Part shown: positions 1 to 4,873 of the stretch, piece after piece
Layout of the letters: each line of letters begins with the position of its first letter
Numbering within the stretch: the stretch's first letter is position 1
Assembly: GCA_027348305.1 (NCBI GenBank)
Contig: DAIEPS010000075.1
Location: 1 to 8,215 of the forward strand
DNA from: Anaerolineaceae bacterium
GTDB lineage: Bacteria; Chloroflexota; Anaerolineae; Anaerolineales; Anaerolineaceae
Reading direction: 5' to 3'
Length of the DNA stretch: 8,215 bases
The notes under the pieces: model-generated
What the model was told of the DNA's origin: nothing
Databases searched by the model: none
The model's input: the letters and a program-made list of their open reading frames with translations, nothing else
Made by a program: the position numbers and the translations under genes

Positions 1-768
1 CTTACGGCCCATGGTTCCGTGCCCTTGAGCGTCAAGGCCATGAAGGCCGGGGCGGCGGACTTCCTGGAGAAGCCGGTGGAGGACCAGACCCTGCTGGATG
101 CGGTTTACCAGGCTTTGGAAAGGAACCGGCTGGCCCGCGAATTGCATGACAGCGCCAAGCAGAAAGCCTTTGCTGCGCTGGCGCAGTTGGGCACCGCAAA
201 CGGTGTGTTGCCTGAGAATCCTCAATCCGCGCGGGCACATCTTCAGGAGGCCGAGAACCTGGTCTATGAAGTCATTGAGGAGCTCACCTTCTTGATCCAG
301 GAGATGTACCCCCTGGCGTTAAAGGAAAAGGGGCTGGCCACCAGCCTTCGCGAATATGTCTTTGATTGGGAAGCGCGTACTGATATTCAGGTGCAGGTTT
401 CCATCGAACACGAAAAGCGGCTCGCGCTAAATGTGGAACAAGCCATATACCGGTCGATACAAGAGGCACTCTCCAATATTGCGCGACATAGCAGGGCTAC
501 ATCTGTGAAAATTGGTCTTGTGTTTTCAGATCAAAATGTGACTGTAGAAATTTGTGATAATGGCTGCGGATTTGACATGAAGACCAGGCAGAATGGAATG
601 GGGCTGCGATCCATTCGCGAGCGAATCGAATCCATTGGCGGCAGTCTGCAAATTGTCAGTGCACCTGAAAGCGGCACTTGTATCTCGTTCAGTGCTCCAT
701 TAAAATCACCTCAAGCCCATGAAGGAGACGAAAATGACGAATCCCATCTCGATCATTCTGGTGGATGA
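1..768 (+). CDS. Receiver-histidine kinase fusion (HisKA_3/HATPase), 5'-truncated by window edge
   Basis: Cytoplasmic signalling kinase, probably phosphorylating the response regulator that follows. The frame is open from base 1, so the true start lies left of the window; the GTG at 19 is an internal Val codon. Numbering residues from base 1, residues 1-40 are the end of a receiver domain (conserved Thr2, then AGAADFLEKP with the conserved Lys24). A short helix leads into the HisKA_3 H-box ELHDSAKQK with phospho-acceptor His49. The dimerisation helices run to about 105. HATPase_c follows with N-box Asn159/His163, the D-box DNGCG at 186-190 and the G-box GMGL at 199-202. No membrane segment is visible in this part. 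The last 35 bases overlap the next gene in another frame, which indicates an operon. A kinase preceded by a receiver suggests that it takes input from an upstream phosphorelay. GC content drops visibly after about base 420. Family assignment is firm; the partner is inferred. Confidence 0.93.
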   Translation, partial: LTAHGSVPLSVKAMKAGAADFLEKPVEDQTLLDAVYQALERNRLARELHDSAKQKAFAALAQLGTANGVLPENPQSARAHLQEAENLVYEVIEELTFLIQEMYPLALKEKGLATSLREYVFDWEARTDIQVQVSIEHEKRLALNVEQAIYRSIQEALSNIARHSRATSVKIGLVFSDQNVTVEICDNGCGFDMKTRQNGMGLRSIRERIESIGGSLQIVSAPESGTCISFSAPLKSPQAHEGDENDESHLDHSGG

Positions 769-1396
769 CCACGAAGTGGTCAGGAACGGTGTGCGCGCAT
801 ACCTTGAAACGCTGAAAGAATTTCAAGTGGTGGGCGAAGCGGCTAACGGTGAAGATGCGATTCGATTGGTTTCTGAAAAGATCCCGGATGTCGTCTTGCT
901 GGACCTGATCATGCCAGGCATGGGTGGGGTGGATACCATTCGCGGGATCAAACAGGTCAGTCCGCGCACCCAGGTGGTGGTGCTGACCTCGTTCCATGAA
1001 GACGCCAATATTTTCCCGGCATTGAAAGCCGGCGCAATCTCGTATATCTTGAAAGACATGAAGATGGATAAACTGGTCGAGGCGCTAAACCGGGCCGTCC
1101 AGGGCGAGGTGACGCTGCATCCGCGGGTGGCGGTAAGGGTGCTGCAGAACATCCGCGGCGAAAACCCAGAAGCTGAACCCTTGTTCACCGAACTGACTGA
1201 CCGCGAGACGGATGTGTTGAAGTTGATCGCCAGCGGATTAACCAACAGCCAAATTGCAGAAAAACTGGTGATCAGTGAGAACACGGTCAAAGGTCATGTG
1301 AGCAACATTTTGAGCAAGCTGCACATGGCAGACCGCACCCAGGCGGCAGTTTATGCCTGGCAGCGCGGCATCGTCCACCGCGATGGATTCGCGTAA
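734..1396 (+). CDS. NarL/FixJ-family response regulator (receiver + LuxR-type HTH)
   Basis: DNA-binding transcription regulator of 220 residues, the usual length for NarL-type regulators. The receiver covers residues 5-120: acidic pair Asp11/Asp12, phospho-acceptor Asp57 in LLDLIMPGMGG, Thr85, Tyr104 and Lys107. A linker leads to the LuxR-type helix-turn-helix at about 153-212, with the signature LTDRETDVL and recognition region SENTVKGHVSNIL. The start at 734 is chosen because AAGGAG (722-727) lies six bases before it. An in-frame ATG at 719 would precede that ribosome site and has none of its own. The gene begins inside the kinase gene (35-base overlap), so translational coupling and a cognate relationship are likely. 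A strong stem-loop follows 25 bases after the stop. Target genes cannot be read from this window; the adjacent transporter operon converges on it and is not obviously a target. Confidence 0.95.
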   Translation: MTNPISIILVDDHEVVRNGVRAYLETLKEFQVVGEAANGEDAIRLVSEKIPDVVLLDLIMPGMGGVDTIRGIKQVSPRTQVVVLTSFHEDANIFPALKAGAISYILKDMKMDKLVEALNRAVQGEVTLHPRVAVRVLQNIRGENPEAEPLFTELTDRETDVLKLIASGLTNSQIAEKLVISENTVKGHVSNILSKLHMADRTQAAVYAWQRGIVHRDGFA

Positions 1397-1421
1397 CCAG
1401 TTTTTGAAAACCCCTTAAATG

Positions 1422-1450
1422 ACAAATCCCGCGAATTCCGCGGGATTTGT
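1422..1450. terminator. Stem-loop between convergent transcription units (probable bidirectional terminator)
   Basis: Two perfectly complementary 12-base arms, ACAAATCCCGCG at 1422-1433 and CGCGGGATTTGT at 1439-1450, enclose the five-base loop AATTC. The stem is GC-rich next to the loop and AT-rich at its base. It lies 25 bases after the response-regulator stop and 61 bases after the minus-strand permease stop, so it can serve both directions. There is no long U-tract on either side. The minus-strand reading is followed by moderately T-rich sequence (ATTTAAGGGGTTTT), and the stem itself ends in TTTGT. Intrinsic termination is therefore likely but not textbook. Confidence 0.75.
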
Positions 1451-1511
1451 TCAGGAGAAGAACAAGTAACATTTCTTGGTTTGACTATCTGATCATGAAC
1501 CAGATCTTGAA

Positions 1512-2330
1512 CTATCCCTTCAAGGAACCTGCCATCATGCCTCTCAGGAAGTATCGTCCAAGGAAGATGTAAACAAGCAAAGTGGGCAGGGCCGCCAATA
1601 CAGCAGCAGCCATTTGAAGGTTCCACGGCACGATCTGCCCGCCTGAAATATTGTTCAACGCCACTGTAACCGTCCAGTTCTTGGGGCTGGTAAGCACCAC
1701 CGAGAAGAGGAAGTCGTTCCAGGCCTGCGTGAATTGCCAGATTAACACCACCACGAAACTGGGGATGGATATCGGCAGCAGAATATCCCAGTAGATGCCA
1801 AGCATTCCTGCACCGTCGATCTTGGCAGCTTCCACCAACTCGTTCGGTATGCTGGCATAGTAATTTCTGAAGGTAAGGGTGGTAATAGGGATGCCGTAAA
1901 TGATGTGCACCAGCACCAGCCCTGGGAGCCCGCCATATAAACCCAGCTTATCCATCACCTGAACGAGGGGAATCAAAATGGATTGATAGGGAATGAACAT
2001 GCCAAAGAGGATCAACGGGAAGATGATATCGGCGCCCTTGAATTTCCATTTTGCCAGCACGTATCCATTCAAAGAACCGAGGATGGAAGAGAGCACGGCT
2101 GCCGGCAGCACAACATTGAGGCTGTTCCAAAGGTTGGGTGCCAATTTCTCAAATGCCAGTTTGTAGTTGGAAAAGTCAAAGGAATGAGGCAGATTCCACA
2201 TTTCTTTGATACTGATCTCGTTGCCACCTTTGAATCCGGTCATTACCATTACGTAAACCGGGATCAGGTAGAATATCGCCAGAAAAACAAGTGGAATATA
2301 ACTCCAGTAACGAGCACGGCTGCGATTCAT
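1512..2330 (-). CDS. Sugar ABC transporter permease, MalG-like (CUT1 family)
   Basis: Inner-membrane permease subunit of a carbohydrate importer, expected to pair with the adjacent MalF-like protein. It has 272 residues, normal for this family. A first membrane helix (about 11-31) is followed by an extracytoplasmic stretch. The binding-protein-dependent transport domain then has hydrophobic helices near 72-92, 103-125, 135-153, 190-212 and 241-260. The EAA loop that docks the ATPase is clear at 167-186 (EAAKIDGAGMLGIYWDILLP), and the chain ends in GMMAGSLKG, a typical MalG-type tail. The ATG at 2330 shares its A with the last A of the upstream permease stop (TAATG). A GGAGG about ten bases upstream, inside the previous gene, supports this start. 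It is the last gene of the minus-strand operon. Substrate specificity cannot be read from the permease alone. Confidence 0.95.
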   Translation of the reverse strand: MNRSRARYWSYIPLVFLAIFYLIPVYVMVMTGFKGGNEISIKEMWNLPHSFDFSNYKLAFEKLAPNLWNSLNVVLPAAVLSSILGSLNGYVLAKWKFKGADIIFPLILFGMFIPYQSILIPLVQVMDKLGLYGGLPGLVLVHIIYGIPITTLTFRNYYASIPNELVEAAKIDGAGMLGIYWDILLPISIPSFVVVLIWQFTQAWNDFLFSVVLTSPKNWTVTVALNNISGGQIVPWNLQMAAAVLAALPTLLVYIFLGRYFLRGMMAGSLKG

Positions 2331-3220
2331 TATTGTTGTCCCTCCTTCCGTAGGGAGAAGAAGAGATAAGGAATGATCAACACTGCGGTACTGATCAAGA
2401 GCAGGATACTGATCGCAGCACCGCTTCCGTAAAGATGAGCATCAAAGGTGGTTTGCCACATATTGATCGAAGGCATGTCAAGTGGCAACTGTTTGCCCGC
2501 AACAGCGATGACCAGGTCAAAAGTCTTCAATGACATGTGCCCAAGGATGATCATGGCAGATAAGGTTACAGGCCGTAATAACGGAAAAACGATATAACGG
2601 AAAATTTCAAATTCGGTGGCACCATCCACACGGGCAGCTTCGCGAAGTTCATCTGGGATTGCTCGCAAGCCGGCCAGATACATGGCCATTGTGTAACCTG
2701 ATAACTGCCAGATGGCCGGGATTGCAATAAACGCCATGCCCCATTCAGGGGTTGCGGTATATAGACTATTTAGAAAATCAAGGTGCAGCGTGTGAAACAA
2801 CAGGTTCAAACCACTCAAACGTGAACCTTGCGCCGGGTTCATCAACCATCGCCAGACCACACCGGTAACGATATATGAAATCGCCATGGGGAATATAAAT
2901 AAATTTCGGAAGAGCCCTTCACCTTTCAAACCCTGATCCAGTAAAAGGGCAGTGATCAAACCCAGAAGAAGGGTGCCAAAAACGAAAATGACTGTAAAAA
3001 TGAGTGTATTTCGAATATCGATCTGAAAACGCAGGTTATTGGTAAAGAGATCAATGTAGTTCTGAAGCTTGACAAACGTATAATCCGGGATCATCCCTTT
3101 CCAGGCAGTAAAAGAGACTCTCGTTGTCCATCCGATGAACCCGTAGACAAAGACTGCAACAGCCAGTATGGATGGGGAGACCAATAAAAAGGCCAGCCAT
3201 TTCTCTTTTTTATTGCGCAT
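2330..3220 (-). CDS. Sugar ABC transporter permease, MalF-like (CUT1 family)
   Basis: Second inner-membrane permease subunit of the same importer, 296 residues. An N-terminal basic stretch (MRNKKEKW) precedes the first helix at about 9-30. Further hydrophobic segments lie near 72-94, 106-127, 161-182, 217-238 and 267-290. The EAA loop is at 194-216 (EAARVDGATEFEIFRYIVFP), with the conserved Gly at the expected spot. It lacks the long periplasmic insertion of enterobacterial MalF, as is usual for MalF-like proteins of this size. The ATG at 3220 has GAGGAAA about seven bases upstream. Its stop overlaps the next permease start by one base, so the two subunits are probably made in equal amounts. 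The 120-base gap before it holds an inverted repeat and a candidate promoter, which may set its expression relative to the binding protein. Confidence 0.95.
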   Translation of the reverse strand: MRNKKEKWLAFLLVSPSILAVAVFVYGFIGWTTRVSFTAWKGMIPDYTFVKLQNYIDLFTNNLRFQIDIRNTLIFTVIFVFGTLLLGLITALLLDQGLKGEGLFRNLFIFPMAISYIVTGVVWRWLMNPAQGSRLSGLNLLFHTLHLDFLNSLYTATPEWGMAFIAIPAIWQLSGYTMAMYLAGLRAIPDELREAARVDGATEFEIFRYIVFPLLRPVTLSAMIILGHMSLKTFDLVIAVAGKQLPLDMPSINMWQTTFDAHLYGSGAAISILLLISTAVLIIPYLFFSLRKEGQQ

Positions 3221-3251
3221 GGAATTTCCTCAAACTCGTCGATAAAGATTA

Positions 3252-3260
3252 ATTATAGCA
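3252..3260 (-). promoter_or_regulatory. Candidate internal promoter (extended -10) ahead of the permease pair
   Basis: Read on the minus strand this is TGCTATAAT, an exact extended -10 element (TGn plus TATAAT). Transcription would start near 3245, about 25 bases before the MalF-like start codon, and the leader would still include the ribosome site. No convincing -35 box lies 16-18 bases upstream; TTACAA sits about 20 bases away. Extended -10 promoters can work without one. The match is exact, but activity is inferred. Confidence 0.4.
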
Positions 3261-3284
3261 AAAGAACGAAGACCGTATTGTAAC

Positions 3285-3315
3285 GGTCATCGGGGAGAGT
3301 CTCTCCCCGATGACC
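3285..3315 (-). promoter_or_regulatory. Intercistronic stem-loop after the binding-protein gene
   Basis: A perfect inverted repeat with 15-base arms (3285-3299 and 3301-3315) around a single central base. As RNA it would form about 13 pairs with a five-base loop, with a run of G:C pairs near the top. It starts 25 bases after the lipoprotein stop and lies well before the permease genes. No U-tract follows on the minus strand. It is more likely to protect the 3' end of the lipoprotein mRNA, or to attenuate read-through, than to terminate fully. Such an arrangement would keep binding protein in excess over permeases, as is common in sugar ABC operons. Confidence 0.7.
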
Positions 3316-3340
3316 ACAAGATGTTTAGTTCAATGAGATA

Positions 3341-4711
3341 CTATTTTTTGCAGGGACCAAATTGAGCGCAGGAGGCGACCATCGATGCCTGGAATTTCGC
3401 TGCATCTTTATCGAGGATAAAGGCACCGAAATCAGTGGCGATCTGGTTTTTCCATGTGTCATTGGCAACTACACCGTGCCACAGGGATCCAACAACAGTG
3501 TCTTTTGACCAGTCAGCCATGGCTGATTGCAGGTAAACACCGTAGAGGGATTTGTCAGCATCGTTACGAGCTGGGATGGAACCCTTCACAGGATTGAAAG
3601 CGTCCTGGCCTTCTTTGGAGCCGCACAGGGTGAGCCATTTGATGGCTGCATCGCGGTTTTTGGCACCAACGGGCAGGTTGAAGCTGTCTGACAGGAAGTC
3701 ATACACACCCTGGGTTCCGGGGACTGGCATCCAGGCATAGTCAGTTTCGGGGGTCAAACCGAGGTTTCCACCATCAACTTTGCCGCTGAAGTAGCCATCT
3801 GCCCAGTCGCCCATTACATTGAAGGCGGCGTCGCCATCGGCGACCAGTTTCGAGGCATCCTGCCATGACAGGGTGGCGTAGTCTGAGTTCACATATTCCA
3901 TCAGTTTGTTATAGTCTTCGATGGATTTCAGAACTTTTGCATCGTTCCAGTCAGCTTCGCCATTCCAAAGTTTGGTGTACATGTCAGCACCGGCATCGGC
4001 GATCAAAACGGTTTCCCAAAGTTGAACTTCGGTCCAGTTTTCGCCAAGGGCCAGAGGGGCTTCCATTCCGGCGGTCTTGAGGGCGGCAAGAGCGGTTAAC
4101 CAACTTGCGAAATCAGTGGGGGCTGTGACATTGTATTTGGCCAATACTTTGGGGTTGTACCAGAGCACATTGGCGCGGTGAATGTTCACGGGCACTGAAT
4201 AGGGATGTCCGTCCTTGGAGATCAAGGGGATAAGGGTCGCGGGGAAGACATCGTACCAGCCGTTGGCTTTGTAGAGGTCATCCAATGGTTCAAGTTGGCC
4301 GGCAGCCACATAGGTACCGATCATTTCCTGACCAGCATGTCCCTGGAAGGAATCCGGGGGATCGCCAGCAGCTAAACGTGTAGCCAAAACGGCTTTGGCG
4401 TTGGAGCCAGCACCGCCTGCAACAGCAGCATTCACAAATTCGATATCAGGATTCTGCTTGTTCCAGATGGCGATCATGGCTTCCAAACCGGCAGCCTCAC
4501 CACCACCAGTCCACCATGAGAAGACCTCGAGCTGTTGTTTCGCTGCGGGGGCTTGGGTGGCAGCAGGTGCCTCAGTGGCAGCGGGTGCCTGTGTGGCAGC
4601 TGCTTCGGTGGCTGCGGGAGCCTGGGTTGCGACGGGGGTCTTAGCGCACGCGGCAAGCGTCATCGCCACAACCAAAACTACTGCAAATACTACATAAAGT
4701 TTCTTGGGCAT
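3341..4711 (-). CDS. Sugar-binding lipoprotein of ABC importer (CUT1; Thermus glucose-binding-protein-like)
   Basis: Surface-anchored solute-binding protein that delivers a sugar to the two downstream permeases; 456 residues. The ATG at 4711 is chosen because AAGGAG lies eight bases upstream and a lipoprotein signal follows at once: MPKK, a hydrophobic core, and lipobox LAAC with Cys22. A longer in-frame reading to 4777 has no such support. Residues 26-57 are a low-complexity Ala/Thr/Gln/Glu/Pro linker. The extracellular solute-binding domain begins near 61 with EVFSWWTGGGE. It contains NIHRANVLWY, LALGENWT, FNVMGDWADGY, SDSFNLPVGAKNR and NPVKGSIPAR. From memory these blocks match the Thermus thermophilus glucose/galactose-binding protein unusually well, which suggests a hexose ligand; I could not run an alignment. 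The C-terminus carries Cys448 and Cys454 (CAQFGPC). First gene of the operon, with its promoter in the divergent region. Confidence 0.94.
   Translation of the reverse strand: MPKKLYVVFAVVLVVAMTLAACAKTPVATQAPAATEAAATQAPAATEAPAATQAPAAKQQLEVFSWWTGGGEAAGLEAMIAIWNKQNPDIEFVNAAVAGGAGSNAKAVLATRLAAGDPPDSFQGHAGQEMIGTYVAAGQLEPLDDLYKANGWYDVFPATLIPLISKDGHPYSVPVNIHRANVLWYNPKVLAKYNVTAPTDFASWLTALAALKTAGMEAPLALGENWTEVQLWETVLIADAGADMYTKLWNGEADWNDAKVLKSIEDYNKLMEYVNSDYATLSWQDASKLVADGDAAFNVMGDWADGYFSGKVDGGNLGLTPETDYAWMPVPGTQGVYDFLSDSFNLPVGAKNRDAAIKWLTLCGSKEGQDAFNPVKGSIPARNDADKSLYGVYLQSAMADWSKDTVVGSLWHGVVANDTWKNQIATDFGAFILDKDAAKFQASMVASCAQFGPCKK
4541..4636 (-). repeat. Low-complexity linker-coding repeat in the lipoprotein gene
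   Basis: Encodes residues 26-57 of the binding lipoprotein, built from variants of ATQAPA and ATEAPA in tandem. On the plus strand the DNA shows repeated GCAGC-GGTGCCT-like units with small differences. It is a flexible tether between the lipid-modified Cys22 and the folded sugar-binding domain. Tandem units of this kind can change in number by slippage, so length may vary between strains. Confidence 0.8.
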
Positions 4712-4749
4712 TTTTCTCTCTCCTTCTAGAATGTGAAAAATGAACAGAT

Positions 4750-4770
4750 GTTTGGCAGAATCTACCAAAC
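4750..4770. promoter_or_regulatory. Operator-like 21-bp palindrome in the divergent control region
   Basis: GTTTGG at 4750-4755 is mirrored by CCAAAC at 4765-4770. Inside, AGA at 4757-4759 is mirrored by TCT at 4761-4763 around a central A at 4760. Only the pair 4756/4764 fails to match, so 9 of 10 position pairs are symmetric. It would lie a few bases downstream of the predicted transcription start of the lipoprotein gene, and over the -35 zone of the plus-strand promoter. A dimeric regulator bound here could control both directions. Which protein binds it is unknown. Confidence 0.5.
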
Positions 4771-4782
4771 TCAACACTCTTG

Positions 4783-4810
4783 ATTATAATGATTGCATTC
4801 TCGCAAACAA
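4783..4810 (-). promoter_or_regulatory. Candidate promoter of the sugar ABC operon
   Basis: On the minus strand TTGTTT (4810-4805) and TATAAT (4788-4783) are separated by 16 bases. The -10 box is a consensus match and the -35 box is partial (TTG kept). The start would be near 4776, giving a leader of about 65 bases before the lipoprotein ATG at 4711, with AAGGAG placed correctly. This is the only good candidate upstream of the operon. Confidence 0.5.
4785..4790 (+). promoter_or_regulatory. Candidate -10 box of the divergent regulator gene
   Basis: TATAAT on the plus strand, sharing six bases of the palindromic octamer ATTATAAT (4783-4790) with the -10 box of the opposite promoter. A start near 4797 would give a 77-base leader before the ATG at 4874. 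There is no good -35 box at 16-18 bases, so this promoter may depend on an activator or be weak. Confidence 0.35.
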
Positions 4811-4824
4811 TCATCTTTCGGTCA

Positions 4825-4850
4825 TAATGTGGACATTAATTGGACACATT
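4825..4850. promoter_or_regulatory. Possible regulator-binding repeats upstream of the regulator gene
   Basis: TGGACA occurs at 4830-4835 and again at 4841-4846, exactly 11 bases apart, about one helical turn. The same stretch contains an inverted repeat, TAATGT/ACATTA (4825-4830 and 4833-4838), and an outer pair, AATGTG/CACATT (4826-4831 and 4845-4850). It would lie about 50-75 bases upstream of the predicted lipoprotein transcription start and in the leader of the regulator gene. These positions fit activation of one and feedback on the other. The function is inferred from spacing only. Confidence 0.3.
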
Positions 4851-4873
4851 TCAAAGCAAAGGAAGTTGATCTC

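Noticed and set aside
19..21. GTG as start of the left kinase gene
   Set aside because: The frame is open to base 1 and the residues before it continue a receiver domain; there is no ribosome site.
719..733. ATG at 719 as start of the response regulator
   Set aside because: The AAGGAG ribosome site lies at 722-727, after this ATG and correctly spaced for the ATG at 734, where the receiver fold begins directly.
823..1290. Minus-strand open frame of 155 residues
   Set aside because: It lies entirely antisense to the response regulator, has no recognisable domain, and its composition follows from the codon use of the real gene.
1434..1440. GAATTC at the hairpin loop as a cloning scar
   Set aside because: The restriction-site sequence arises from the loop between natural complementary arms; flanking sequence shows no vector character.
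3285..3315. Inverted repeat as an insertion-sequence end or part of a CRISPR array
   Set aside because: Single copy, no transposase, no target duplication and no repeated spacing; the intercistronic position fits an mRNA hairpin.
4395..4697. Plus-strand open frame of 100 residues, rich in Ala, Val and Gly
   Set aside because: It is the antisense shadow of the lipoprotein's repetitive linker and N-terminal region; its repeats mirror that linker, and it lies within a well-supported gene.
4752..4757. TTGGCA as a -35 box for the regulator's TATAAT
   Set aside because: The spacing to the -10 box is 27 bases, too long for a sigma-70-type promoter; the bases are better explained as part of the palindrome.
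4712..4777. Longer start for the binding lipoprotein at 4777
   Set aside because: It would add 22 residues ahead of a perfect lipoprotein signal, cover the AAGGAG site and the operator-like palindrome, and begin at the predicted transcript start.
4793..4873. TTG at 4793 as start of the divergent regulator
   Set aside because: No ribosome site, and it lies at the predicted transcript start; the added residues do not look like part of the N-terminal domain. ATG 4874 has AGGAAG upstream.
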